33,340 nt of DNA, taken from Desulfobacteraceae bacterium. Its GTDB lineage: Bacteria > Desulfobacterota > Desulfobacteria > Desulfobacterales > Desulfococcaceae. Where the stretch lies: contig JAABRU010000069.1 of the NCBI GenBank assembly GCA_011390755.1, forward strand, positions 1-33,340. Reading direction: 5' to 3'. Made by a program: the position numbers and the translations under genes. The notes under the pieces are model-generated. The model worked only from the letters and a program-made list of their open reading frames with translations, made no database searches and was not told the origin of the DNA. Shown here piece after piece: positions 24,338 through 32,778 of this stretch (within the stretch, counting starts at the first letter, position 1; each line of letters opens with the position of its first letter).

Positions 24338-26170
24338 TTACTGATAATTGGAAAGCATTTCTTCTGTCCTGCATTTTGCTGTAAAACGCAGATAAAGGGA
24401 TTCCAGACGCAGCTTCTCCCTTTGGGCTGTTTTGGCAAGGGAATCCAGATTTTCTCCGGGAAAAGGCGGACGCTTCGCAATTTCCAGACAGAAAGCAATC
24501 CCCTTTTGCAAATTATCTCTGAACTCCTTCATTGCTTTCATTTCTTTGGGACTGCCTCCGGATTTGCCAAACTGTTTTTCAAAATAGTCGGTATAAAGTA
24601 CGATTTCTTTGGCAAACATATGGGGACGTTCGGCAGAAACCAGTGAGGGGCCGCGGCCGTAAATATGATCCACCATTTCTTTCAGACTGTAGTTTCTGTC
24701 AAACCATTCAATATTGGGGCCTGGGCAGACACACTGGGGGGAACTGTTTTCTTCCGCCAGTCCCAGGGAAATCAGCGCACCGTTTCCCAGATGATCGCAT
24801 AAACATACTTTTTCGGTGATTTTCCGGCAGTGTTTTTCTTTTTCCGATGCCGACAGATCCGAGTTGCGGATTTCTTCCATTTTCCTGCGTTGGTACTGCC
24901 CGGAAGCAGTGCAGATATTCTTGGGGCCGAATTCCGTATTAAATGCCAGCAACTGCCTGGGACATGCGGAACCGGGATTTCCTTTGGCGGCTTTTTCCCG
25001 GGTCTTTTTTTCAGAACCGGAATTCCGGACATTATTGAAAGGAATGCCGAAGGGGGATGCATTGCTCAGATAAAGTTCTTCTGCACCGGCTTCTGCCAGC
25101 AGTTTCCGGGTGGGAGCATCTACAGGGGTCGCTTCGGGAACCAGCAGAAAAGGACTGGCCCAGCCGCATATATCCATGCCGAAATCTTCCCGCAGCCGCC
25201 GCATTTCTCCGTTGGTGCCGATGCCTCCCTGTATGCTTATCAGGGGGCGGGACTGCGTTCCGGAAGGATATGACCGGCCCTTTTCCTGATAATACTGCTC
25301 AATGCTTTCCTGAAAATCCCTGCCCAGTTTTTTCCGGTTTTTCCGGAATTCCTCGGCAACCCGGGGAAGAATATTTCCGTTGGTGGCAAAGGTATGACCG
25401 CCGCAGTTCAGACCGGATTCAATGCGGTATTCATATACTTCCAGTCCTTTTTTGGCCAGAAAACGTCCCTGGATAAGAGAGGAGCGGAAATCACTGACTT
25501 TGAGAATGATTTTCTTTTTGATCCGGCCTTTTCCATCCCGGTAGAAGTCTTTAAAACGGGATATATAGCTGAACAGACTTTTATTGAGTCCCGCGGAAAA
25601 AACAATGGCGGATTCCAGCGAACTTTCCGCATAACCCCGCAGGGCGGCCTTTGCGTCACTGAAATCTTCTCCCAGCGGATTTCCTTCTCTGTCACAGCGC
25701 GGATTATCCAGTTTCACCATGATATTGACATCAATGGAACCGGGCTTCATTTTCCGACTGAGTGCTGACGATTCTGCATCCCTTTCCGGGCCTTCGGGCA
25801 TATCCAGAAATTTGATGTATTCTTTTTTCAGGGGGGATTCTTCCGGCAGGAGATCAAAATATTTTTTTTTGTCATTTTCCTCAAAAAAAGGCAGTGCCCG
25901 GATCTGTTCCATTTTTATTCCGACAATTTTTTTAACCGTATCCAGATAGGAACGGATCCGCCTGGCTCTGGCATCTGCTTCATTTTTTCGGATAGGAATA
26001 CAGGGCATCTGAAAAAATGTGCAGTAATACCGCCTGATTTTTTCCAGCACCGAATCTTCCACAATGGAAATGACAGAAGTGATACCGAAAGGGGCAACCC
26101 GGATAGGGGTATCTGCCGAATGGCCGAGTCCCATGACCGGAATATGGAAAGTATGGAGTTCTCTGTGCAT
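24338..26170 (-). CDS. Large conserved protein of unknown function
   Basis: A 610-residue soluble protein that I do not recognise as a named enzyme. It opens with FHIPVMGLGHSADTPIRVAP and has a central part with barrel-like glycine motifs, GLNCGGHTFATNG (about 255-267) and ISIQGGIGTNGEMRRL (about 312-327), the latter two recalling the arrangement in nitronate monooxygenase-type FMN barrels. The C-terminal third has clustered cysteines (SACPRQ, NICTASG, KVCLCDHLGNG, QCVCPGPN, about 402-485) that could bind a metal or FeS centre. The start at 26170 has GAGG at good spacing; a TTG at 26188 would add six residues. It is convergent with the chemoreceptor and alone in its transcript. Flavin and metal binding are guesses from motif shape. 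Confidence 0.72.
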   Translation of the reverse strand: MHRELHTFHIPVMGLGHSADTPIRVAPFGITSVISIVEDSVLEKIRRYYCTFFQMPCIPIRKNEADARARRIRSYLDTVKKIVGIKMEQIRALPFFEENDKKKYFDLLPEESPLKKEYIKFLDMPEGPERDAESSALSRKMKPGSIDVNIMVKLDNPRCDREGNPLGEDFSDAKAALRGYAESSLESAIVFSAGLNKSLFSYISRFKDFYRDGKGRIKKKIILKVSDFRSSLIQGRFLAKKGLEVYEYRIESGLNCGGHTFATNGNILPRVAEEFRKNRKKLGRDFQESIEQYYQEKGRSYPSGTQSRPLISIQGGIGTNGEMRRLREDFGMDICGWASPFLLVPEATPVDAPTRKLLAEAGAEELYLSNASPFGIPFNNVRNSGSEKKTREKAAKGNPGSACPRQLLAFNTEFGPKNICTASGQYQRRKMEEIRNSDLSASEKEKHCRKITEKVCLCDHLGNGALISLGLAEENSSPQCVCPGPNIEWFDRNYSLKEMVDHIYGRGPSLVSAERPHMFAKEIVLYTDYFEKQFGKSGGSPKEMKAMKEFRDNLQKGIAFCLEIAKRPPFPGENLDSLAKTAQREKLRLESLYLRFTAKCRTEEMLSNYQ

Positions 26171-26176
26171 AAATGA

Positions 26177-26180
26177 CCTC
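26177..26180 (-). promoter_or_regulatory. Ribosome binding site deciding the start at 26170
   Basis: GAGG lies just upstream of the ATG at 26170 on the minus strand. The earlier in-frame TTG has no such site, so it is not the start. Confidence 0.5.
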
Positions 26181-26188
26181 AATTTCAA

Positions 26189-26766
26189 AATATCTGTTTT
26201 TATTTTTGTTCACCGGTACATGCCGGAGCCGGAACATTACATACTCGGCCACAAATTCTCCCGAAGTTTCGGCAAACTTCCGAATTCTTTGCGCCGAAAA
26301 ACTTACTGGTCTGTTATATTTATATTATCAGTAGATCGAAAAGTTTTACGGAGGAGTGCAAAAATTGCATTTTTGCATGAGGCATCCGGAGGATGCGGTG
26401 GTGCAAAAATACAGTTTTTGCACTCCGGTGGCAGCCGTAAAACCGTATCCGGGGGAAACTTTTCGATCTGCTGATTATATCATAATTTAAGCCCTGTGCC
26501 GCACCTGAAGAGGTTTTTTACAAATATTTTACAAACCCGTGCCTCATACATTTTCCTGTAAGCATCTGAAATAACAGACCCCCCCCTTTGCAGGGGGCAG
26601 CAGCACTGAATGCTGGTTTATGACTGCTGAGTTACAAACAGGGCAGATGAAATGCAAATTTCTTGCAAAACCCCAAAATTTTTTTTAGTCTGCATCCGGA
26701 ATCCCGGGCCGTTTTGCCGCTTTGAATTTCGGAAGAAATAACATACTGTAAAATAAAGGTAAAAGC
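26189..26766. other. 578-bp gap between divergent genes
   Basis: Holds element K2. The stretches on either side (26189-26327 and 26475-26766) show no gene, RNA or confident promoter; a short CCCCCCCTTTGCAGGGGG hairpin lies near 26580-26597. Confidence 0.55.
26328..26474. repeat. Family K element with one hairpin unit (K2)
   Basis: Ends TCAGTAGATCGAAAAG and CTTTTCGATCTGCTGA are inverted, with an inner GTTTTACGG/CCGTAAAAC pair. It contains one 26-bp unit at 26353-26378 beginning GGAGTGCAAAAATTGCAT, equivalent to the tandem unit at 33242-33340. Confidence 0.8.
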
Positions 26767-28008
26767 ATGAGAAAAACCGAACTTCTGGCACCGGCCGGAA
26801 ATTTTGAAAAACTGGAAATTGCCATTCATTACGGTGCGGATGCCGTGTATCTGGCCGGAAAAGATTTCAGTCTGCGCAATTTTTCGGGCAATTTCAATCC
26901 CGATGAGCTGCGGCAGGCCCTGGTCTATGCCCATGAAAGAAATGTCAGGGTCTATGTGGCCTGTAATATTTATCCGCGCAATGAAGATTTGCAGGGAATT
27001 GCAGAATTTCTGCATTTTTTGGGAGAAATCGGGCCGGATGCTGTTATTGTTGCAGATCCGGGGATTTGTATGCATGCCCGGCGGATGATTCCGCAGATTC
27101 CCATCCACATCAGCACCCAGGCAAATACCACCAGTTATCAGACAGCCAGGTTCTGGAAAGAAATGGGGGCATCCCGCGTCAATATGGCACGGGAACTGTG
27201 TTTATCGGAAATCCGGGAAATATCTGAAAAGAGCGGCATGGAAATTGAGGCATTTGTACACGGGGCCATGTGCATTTCCTATTCCGGCCGCTGCCTGCTG
27301 AGCAGTTTTATGGCAAAACGGGACAGTAACCGGGGCATGTGCTGCCATCCCTGCCGTTTTCATTATACGGTGATGGAAGAAAAACGCCCCGGACAGTATT
27401 ATCCGATCATGGAAGATGAAAAGGGAAGTTATATTTTCAATTCCAAAGATCTGTGCATGATCGGCCATATTCCGGAAATGCTCTCTGCCGGTATTCATTC
27501 CCTGAAAATCGAAGGCCGCATGAAGGGGATCAACTACCTGGCCTGCGCTGTAAAAAGCTACCGGGAGGCCATGGATGCATATCTGGAAAATCCGGAAGAA
27601 TGGAAAGAAAGGGAGGAATGGAAAACAGAATTGTCCAAAATCAGTTACCGGGGATATTGCACAGGTTTTTATTTCGGTGATCCCGAAGAGCTGATTCCCA
27701 ATTATGCGGAATGCGTATATGCCACGGACTATGTTTTTGTCGGCAAAGTGGTGAAAACAGAAGGGGGACAGATATATGCAGCAGTGCGGAACAAAATATG
27801 CACCGGAGACCTTCTGGAAATCCTTTCTCCCGGCAAATCCCTGCAGCAGGCCCGGATTGAGGAAATCCGGGATGAAAAAGGAAACACTGTCCCTTTTTCA
27901 CAGCCCAATACCCTGGCCCGACTTCGCATAAACGCGCAGTGTTCGGTCAATGATCTCCTGCGGAAATGTCCCGGAAATGCGGAAACGGACAGGATATTAA
28001 GGCTTTGA
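26767..28008 (+). CDS. U32-family protein (TrhP/YegQ-like)
   Basis: A 413-residue member of the U32 'peptidase' family. Several characterised members act in prephenate-dependent tRNA or rRNA hydroxylation, so a role in tRNA wobble uridine hydroxylation is more likely than proteolysis. The start KTELLAPAGNFEKLEIAIHY, the block GADAVYLAGKDFSLRNF and the U32 signature EAFVHGAMCISYSGRCLLSS are intact, with further cysteines in GMCCHPCRF that fit an iron-sulfur site. A segment HSLKIEGRMKGINYLA follows and the C-terminal domain is complete. AAAGG precedes the ATG. A gap of 280 bp separates it from the acyltransferase, in which nothing was recognised. Confidence 0.9.
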   Translation: MRKTELLAPAGNFEKLEIAIHYGADAVYLAGKDFSLRNFSGNFNPDELRQALVYAHERNVRVYVACNIYPRNEDLQGIAEFLHFLGEIGPDAVIVADPGICMHARRMIPQIPIHISTQANTTSYQTARFWKEMGASRVNMARELCLSEIREISEKSGMEIEAFVHGAMCISYSGRCLLSSFMAKRDSNRGMCCHPCRFHYTVMEEKRPGQYYPIMEDEKGSYIFNSKDLCMIGHIPEMLSAGIHSLKIEGRMKGINYLACAVKSYREAMDAYLENPEEWKEREEWKTELSKISYRGYCTGFYFGDPEELIPNYAECVYATDYVFVGKVVKTEGGQIYAAVRNKICTGDLLEILSPGKSLQQARIEEIRDEKGNTVPFSQPNTLARLRINAQCSVNDLLRKCPGNAETDRILRL

Positions 28009-28288
28009 TGCTGTCCTGCTTTTTGATTGATTTTATTCATAAACTGATCTATTATACTTGCTTTTCCGAAGGCTTTTACTGTGTCCTCCGATAACTGAAA
28101 CAGGCACTCTGCCTGCTGATCAAAATCCTGATTCTGAAATGAATCGCAGAATATCCGGAATCATCTGCAAAAGCCCGGCAGATAAGGTTTTTCAGCCAGA
28201 ACAGGACACCGGCAGGGCTTTTGACATTCGGAATGCCTGGAGAATAATTCAGAAACAACCACCCCAACATTTATATGGACAATAGCGA

Positions 28289-29200
28289 ATGATAAAAAAA
28301 GCAGCAGAGGAAATAATATATCATCTGACAGTGATATTCGCGGCAGCAATGGGGCATCTTTCTCTGTCGCGGGGACGGAAGCTCGGCAGGCTGCTGGGAC
28401 ACCTGCTGTACCTTCTGGACAGGCGGCACAGGAATATTGCTTTGGAAAATATCGGAAAAGCCTATGAATTTTCCAAAGAAGAAACAGAAAACTTCGCGCG
28501 CCGGGTATTTGAAAATCTGGGGATGGTGCTTTTTGAAACCGCCTGGTCCCTGCGGCGAAGTGAAAAAAAACTGAGCCCTTATTTTCGGATTATCGGAGCG
28601 GAAAACATTCATTATGCCTACAGAGAGGGGAAAGGGGTGCTGGCTCTGACAGCGCATTTTGGAAACTGGGAACTGCTGACTCCGGTGGCTTCCCTGCTGC
28701 GGCATCCCCTGCGGATTGTGTACCGTCCCCTGGATTTTGTTCCCCTGGAACGGTTTATCTGCGGTATCCGTACCCGTTTCGGGGGCGAACAGATTCCCAA
28801 AAAAAAGGCGTTCCGGCGGGTATTGAAATCCCTTTCCCAAAAACAGATGGTCGCGCTGCTGATGGATCAGAATGTTGCTGTACGGGAGGGTGTGTTTGCC
28901 GATTTTTTCGGGCACCCGGCCTGCACAAACAAAGGTATGGCACTGCTGGCGATGAAAACAAAGGCTCCGGTGGTTCCCGTATTCCTGCGGAGAGATGCAA
29001 AGGGATTCTGTGCGCATTTTCTTCCTCCCCTCCCCCTGATGGAAAGCGGGGATAAAATCAAAGATCTGGAAATGAACACGCAGCAGTATAACCGGGTGAT
29101 TGAATCTTTTGTCCGCCGCTATCCGGAACAGTGGTTCTGGGTCCACCGGCGGTGGAATACCAAAACACATTATCCCTGGCCGGAAGAAAGATATAAATAA
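28289..29200 (+). CDS. LpxL/HtrB-type lysophospholipid/lipid A acyltransferase
   Basis: A 303-residue acyltransferase of the late lipid A acyltransferase family, acting at the inner membrane. The catalytic H-x4-E motif is HFGNWE (His123, Glu128), and the family blocks HRNIALENIGKAY, VLALTAHFGNWELL, IVYRPLD and ALLMDQNV are present. The N-terminal 40 residues contain the membrane anchor. Length is normal for the family. No strong Shine-Dalgarno is seen. The next gene, a B12 radical SAM protein, begins 1 nt after the stop codon, so the two are co-translated; this suggests that the acyl chain or acyl lipid is also a substrate of the radical SAM protein. The acceptor is not clear. Confidence 0.88.
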   Translation: MIKKAAEEIIYHLTVIFAAAMGHLSLSRGRKLGRLLGHLLYLLDRRHRNIALENIGKAYEFSKEETENFARRVFENLGMVLFETAWSLRRSEKKLSPYFRIIGAENIHYAYREGKGVLALTAHFGNWELLTPVASLLRHPLRIVYRPLDFVPLERFICGIRTRFGGEQIPKKKAFRRVLKSLSQKQMVALLMDQNVAVREGVFADFFGHPACTNKGMALLAMKTKAPVVPVFLRRDAKGFCAHFLPPLPLMESGDKIKDLEMNTQQYNRVIESFVRRYPEQWFWVHRRWNTKTHYPWPEERYK

Positions 29201-29201
29201 G

Positions 29202-30683
29202 ATGAAAGTTCTTCTGCTTTCCATGCCTGATGCCGCACCGCTGATTATCCATGATACGGCCGTTCATATGCCCAACCTGGGGATTGCCTGTGTCGGCGGC
29301 AATATTGATCCGCAGCATGATGTGCGGATTGCTGATCTGATTCGTAAGCGGCGGCAGCTGAAAAAATATCTATGCCGTGTACTCCGGAAATTCCGGCCAA
29401 ATCTGGTGGGACTGTCGGCCATGTCCTGGCAGTATGATACCTGCATCCGGATTGTCCGTCTGACCCGGGAAGTGCTGCCGGATGTAAAAATCGCCATCGG
29501 CGGTTATCATGCCACCCTTATGCCGGAAGAAATTGCAGCCTCGGACGAAGGCAGGCAGATTGATTTTATCATACGGGGAGAAGGGGAGGAAGCCTTCCGC
29601 AGACTGGTCAATGCCCTGGACGGAACAGACCGGTCGGAGGAAATCCCCTCTCTTTCCTTCCGCAGAAAGGGCAGATTTGTTCATAATGAAAGGGGAGAAC
29701 CTTTGGAACTGTCCCGTCTGCGGCTCCCCATCCGTGACAAACGCCGCCTGACCCGGGGGTACCATGTCATGTACAATAAAATAGAAGTCATGGAAACCTC
29801 CCGCGGCTGCACCCGTTCCTGCAATTATTGCAGTATCCGCCATATGTACGGCAAAAGTTTCCGTACATATCCCGTTGAAAGAGTACTGCGCGATCTGGAT
29901 GACATTTATTATCAAAGAAAAAGCCGCTGGGTATTTATTGCAGATGATAATCTGGTGCTCAATCCCAAACGGCTTATCAGACTCTGTGATGCCATTATCG
30001 GAAAAAAATACAAAGGACTCTGTATTGTGGCCCAGGCCGACAGTCTTTCCATGTCCCGCAATGAGGAAATGGTAAAAAAAATGGCTAAAGCCGGTTTTGT
30101 TTCCCTGTTTCTGGGCATAGAAAATGTATCTGCCAAAAATCTGGAAACCGCCAATAAAGGGAATATTGTAGAGGCTTCCCGCAAAGCCGTGAAACTCTGC
30201 CATAAATACGGTATCATGGTTATCGGCGGGCTTGTACTGGGTTTCCCCGATGATGATGAAAATGCCCTGATTGAAAATTTTGCGTTTTTCAATTCCCTGA
30301 AAGTGGATGCGGCCTATTGTCAGATTCTTACACCGTATCCGAAAACCGGTATCCGGGAACTGCTGATCAGAAAAGGTCTGGTGGAAAATGTTTCGGATTA
30401 CCGATGGTACAACGGGCTTTGGGCCAATGTGAGAACCCGGTATCTGAATGCCGGAGAATTACAGTATTATTTCTGGTATCACAAAGAAAATATACTGGGC
30501 TGGTGGAATCCATCCACTTTTATACGCCGGAACGGAAAGGGCTGGACCGGTATCTGGACATATGCCTTCAAACCTGTAATGAAATATATGCTGGACAGAA
30601 AACAGAGAAAAATCGGCTGGGAAGGAAGGTTTCGGGAAGATATGGAAGCTCTGCGGAATATGAACCGTTTTCCGGGTTTTTGA
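29202..30683 (+). CDS. B12-binding radical SAM protein coupled to an acyltransferase
   Basis: A 493-residue protein. The N-terminal 150 residues form a cobalamin-binding domain (MKVLLLSMPDA, then VKIAIGGYHATLMPEEI and IIRGEGEEAFRRLV). The radical SAM domain has TSRGCTRSCNYCS with Cys203, Cys207 and Cys210, and continues through GLCIVAQADSLS and FLGIENVSAKNLE. A hydrophobic C-terminal region follows (YYFWYHKENILGWW). The start at 29202 has GGAAGAAAG upstream and is 1 nt after the acyltransferase stop; an upstream in-frame start would overlap that gene. B12 radical SAM enzymes beside lipid acyltransferases may methylate or cross-link lipid chains; here this is an inference from the pairing alone. 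Confidence 0.88.
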   Translation: MKVLLLSMPDAAPLIIHDTAVHMPNLGIACVGGNIDPQHDVRIADLIRKRRQLKKYLCRVLRKFRPNLVGLSAMSWQYDTCIRIVRLTREVLPDVKIAIGGYHATLMPEEIAASDEGRQIDFIIRGEGEEAFRRLVNALDGTDRSEEIPSLSFRRKGRFVHNERGEPLELSRLRLPIRDKRRLTRGYHVMYNKIEVMETSRGCTRSCNYCSIRHMYGKSFRTYPVERVLRDLDDIYYQRKSRWVFIADDNLVLNPKRLIRLCDAIIGKKYKGLCIVAQADSLSMSRNEEMVKKMAKAGFVSLFLGIENVSAKNLETANKGNIVEASRKAVKLCHKYGIMVIGGLVLGFPDDDENALIENFAFFNSLKVDAAYCQILTPYPKTGIRELLIRKGLVENVSDYRWYNGLWANVRTRYLNAGELQYYFWYHKENILGWWNPSTFIRRNGKGWTGIWTYAFKPVMKYMLDRKQRKIGWEGRFREDMEALRNMNRFPGF

Positions 30684-30854
30684 TAATTATCCGGAATACA
30701 AACGAATTCCGCCTTTCCCCTGCCCGCCGCCTGCACATACGGCAGGCAGCGCTTCCGCCTGCTGAGTCTGCCGAAGCAGGCTTCTGCCCACCCCGGGGAA
30801 AATTTGTTTACAACCCCCCGGTTAAACCCTGACAAAGCATTATTATCTTCACCC

Positions 30855-30940
30855 AGGTTGTCACCTGCTGAGACGGTAACTGAAAATCAGACAGTTGCCG
30901 GAGCGAAAAATCAGCAGCTTATGCTTATAACCGGCAACCT
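30855..30940 (+). repeat. Family L element, copy L2 (uninterrupted)
   Basis: Ends AGGTTGTCACC and CCGGCAACCT are inverted; the interior CGAAAAATCAGCAG matches L1. It shows what L1 was before N2 landed. Confidence 0.75.
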
Positions 30941-31000
30941 GGCTTATCTTAAACACGATAATTGGCATTACAGATTTACATTAGAGTCTGTGAAATTAGA

Positions 31001-31007
31001 AAGGAGG
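31001..31007 (+). promoter_or_regulatory. Strong ribosome binding site
   Basis: AAGGAGG, 5 nt before the ATG at 31013, shows that the start is there and not at an upstream in-frame ATG at 30962. Confidence 0.75.
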
Positions 31008-31012
31008 GTGTT

Positions 31013-31765
31013 ATGGGAAAGAAGTATTTCCATCTTGCTGCTGTTATAATTTTCAGTTTATTCTTAGGAAAATCTGTCAGTGCGGATGAAATTAAAGTGG
31101 TCACAGAAACATGGGAACCCTATAATTTTGAAAAAGACGGCAAAGTAACCGGTATTTCAACAGAAATAGTTGAATATTCTTTAAAGAAAGCCGGTATCGG
31201 CATATCAGGCAATAAAATAAATATTTATCCGTGGGTCAGAGCATACAGAATGGCAATGGAGGATGAAAATATATTAATTTATACAATATTAAGAACTCAG
31301 GAACGTGAGAACTTATTTAAATGGGTGGGCCCTCTCATACCTTCTGAGAAATTTTATTTTTATAAAAATAAATCACGGACAGATATTTCACTTCATTCAC
31401 TGGATGATGCAAAAAAATATCAAATCGGTGTGTTAAGAGGCAGTGTACATGAGGATTTTTTATTACGCAACGGTTTCCCGGCCACCCTCATACAGACAGT
31501 TGCTGATCAGGAGCTTAATCTGAAAAAACTTCTGGCAGGAAGAATTGATTTTATTATTGATACGGATTCAAGTCTTGGAATAAGAACAAAGCAGATGAAT
31601 CTGCCGCTGTCTGAATTTGAAAAAACTTTGTTTTTATTTGAAAACGGATATTATATGGCATTCAGTAAAAAAACATCTGACGACATAATTGAAAAAATAA
31701 GAAATGCTTTCTTTACACTAAAAAAAGAAGGCGGGGTGGATAAAATTATTGAGAAATATAAATAA
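31013..31765 (+). CDS. Family-3 periplasmic substrate-binding protein
   Basis: A 250-residue exported protein of the SBP_bac_3 family. Residues 1-24 form a signal peptide ending SVSA before DEIKVV. Mature blocks include VVTETWEPYNFEKDGKVTG, INIYPWVRAYRMAMEDE, QERENLFKWVGPLI, and KYQIGVLRGSVHEDFLLRNG. Such proteins bind amino acids or similar polar ligands, either for an ABC transporter or as a stand-alone sensor. No transporter genes are nearby, so a stand-alone role is possible. Its base composition is more AT-rich than the neighbours, which may point to a different origin. Repeat G2 begins at the base after the stop codon. Confidence 0.87.
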   Translation: MGKKYFHLAAVIIFSLFLGKSVSADEIKVVTETWEPYNFEKDGKVTGISTEIVEYSLKKAGIGISGNKINIYPWVRAYRMAMEDENILIYTILRTQERENLFKWVGPLIPSEKFYFYKNKSRTDISLHSLDDAKKYQIGVLRGSVHEDFLLRNGFPATLIQTVADQELNLKKLLAGRIDFIIDTDSSLGIRTKQMNLPLSEFEKTLFLFENGYYMAFSKKTSDDIIEKIRNAFFTLKKEGGVDKIIEKYK

Positions 31766-31973
31766 TGCATTGTCATAGCTTAATTTTGATGAATCGGTAA
31801 AAAGTCCAAATATCAAAAATAACTATTAATAAAATCAGAGTGTTAATATGTATCAAAACCTGATTTCCGGACTTTTTACGAGACCATCAATTTTAGGGTA
31901 AACGGATTTCAGTTTATAATTGTGTAAATAAATTATGCGATGCCCAACCCTAATTTTTAGCTCTGACAAAGCA
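31766..31973. repeat. Family G element with A5 inserted (G2)
   Basis: Ends TGCATTGTCATAGCTT and AGCTCTGACAAAGCA are inverted repeats like those of G1. Without A5 the body is about 100 bp and shares GGGTAAACGGATT and AAATTATGCGATGCCC with the arms of G1. Confidence 0.7.
31788..31888 (+). repeat. Family A element, copy A5 (101 bp)
   Basis: Starts GATGAATCGGTAAAAAGTCC and ends TTTTTACGAGACCATC; nearly identical to A3. The direct repeat AATTTT flanks it (31782-31787, 31889-31894). Confidence 0.93.
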
Positions 31974-31993
31974 ATAGTGCACTGCTTCACTTA

Positions 31994-32106
31994 GGGACTC
32001 GGAAAAAGATAATTCCCCCCCGGTTCATCCCGTCAGCAGAGACGAAACAAAGGTTCGGCATGTTTCTGCCGGACATTTTCAGAGGGTTTATTTTTTGCCG
32101 AGTACC
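31994..32106. repeat. Family N element, copy N1
   Basis: GGACTCGGAAAAAGATAA at the left is inverted against TTATTTTTTGCCGAGTACC. A 3-bp direct repeat TTA flanks it (31991-31993, 32107-32109), as TAA does for N2. Confidence 0.72.
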
Positions 32107-32110
32107 TTAA

Positions 32111-32247
32111 CCTGAATTATTCACAGATTCACTTTTTGCTGTAAATTCAGGATATGGCAAAAAACTGAGTTTGAAAACCGTTTTTCTGATTTTTTCTGTT
32201 TATCAGTAATATAGCCTGATTTTGGCGAAACGTATGAATAATTCAGG
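32111..32247. repeat. Family D element, copy D2
   Basis: CCTGAATTATTCA at the left is inverted against TGAATAATTCAGG at the right. About 137 bp and closely similar to D1. Confidence 0.82.
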
Positions 32248-32295
32248 TCTCTTTTTTCCCCTGTTTTCCGGTCTGCTTTATTTTACCTGCTGTCT

Positions 32296-32400
32296 TTACG
32301 CATCCACCCGACTGTATCCTTTCCTGTGCTGTTCCATTCCCTTTTTCAGGCGTTCGGCATTTGCAGGGGATTGCAGCAGGTGAAAGGTTTCTGCATCAGA
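32296..32400 (-). pseudogene. Remnant of a Phd/YefM-type antitoxin C-terminus
   Basis: In frame just after the stop of the neighbouring antitoxin, the minus strand reads DAETFHLLQSPANAERLKKG and continues to MEQHRKGYSRVDA and a stop. LL-SPANAERL is typical of the end of Phd/YefM antitoxins. No start or N-terminal half is present, so this is a fragment. It could instead be an old C-terminal extension of the antitoxin, separated by one stop codon. Confidence 0.45.
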
Positions 32401-32436
32401 TTTACTGAGTATCCGAATGAATACGGCTTTGATCTT

Positions 32437-32778
32437 TCATTCATCTGTGAGCAGTCTTTCATCAGTTCCCAGAATTTCAGCGGCGGCTTTCCGGTATTTT
32501 CCCGGTATCTGTTTCTGTTTTTCAACCGCTTCATATTCACCGGAAGCCATGCCCATTCTCTGCGCCATTGCTTCTTTCGGAATATTTCTGTATTCCCTCC
32601 ACGCGCACAGCAGACTTTTGTCTTCCATAACGGTTTTTCCCACCACTTCATTGGACAATGTCAGATTATCCGCTTCTATCTCTTCCCGGATATGTCTGAA
32701 ATCTTCATAGGGTATCACCACAAAGGCCGGATTGCCTGCTTTGTCGTTAATGACCTGGTAATCAGTAAGTGTGTTCAT
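32437..32778 (-). CDS. HTH antitoxin of a RelE/ParE pair
   Basis: A 113-residue protein. The N-terminal part (YQVINDKAGNPAFVVIPYED) looks like the Phd-type or toxin-binding strand found in some antitoxins, and the rest (WREYRNIPKEAMAQRMGMAS, then EYEAVEKQKQIPGKYRKAAA) is an XRE-like helix-turn-helix. The toxin gene lies upstream on the same strand and the two overlap by 17 nt, the toxin-first order seen in HigBA-type pairs. AAAGGTG precedes the ATG. The antitoxin is intact while the toxin is broken by an insertion, as is usual when a locus decays. It may still repress its own promoter. Confidence 0.75.
   Translation of the reverse strand: MNTLTDYQVINDKAGNPAFVVIPYEDFRHIREEIEADNLTLSNEVVGKTVMEDKSLLCAWREYRNIPKEAMAQRMGMASGEYEAVEKQKQIPGKYRKAAAEILGTDERLLTDE

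Larger units (their letters stand above)
30684..31012. other. 329-bp gap before the binding-protein gene
   Basis: Holds repeat L2 (30855-30940). The rest, including a GC-rich stretch near 30717-30800, shows no gene. The strong ribosome binding site AAGGAGG lies at 31001-31007. Confidence 0.55.

Noticed and set aside
28271..29224. Long open frame antisense to the lipid acyltransferase
   Set aside because: The opposite strand encodes a complete acyltransferase with its catalytic motif; the antisense frame is rich in His, Phe and Pro as shadow frames often are.
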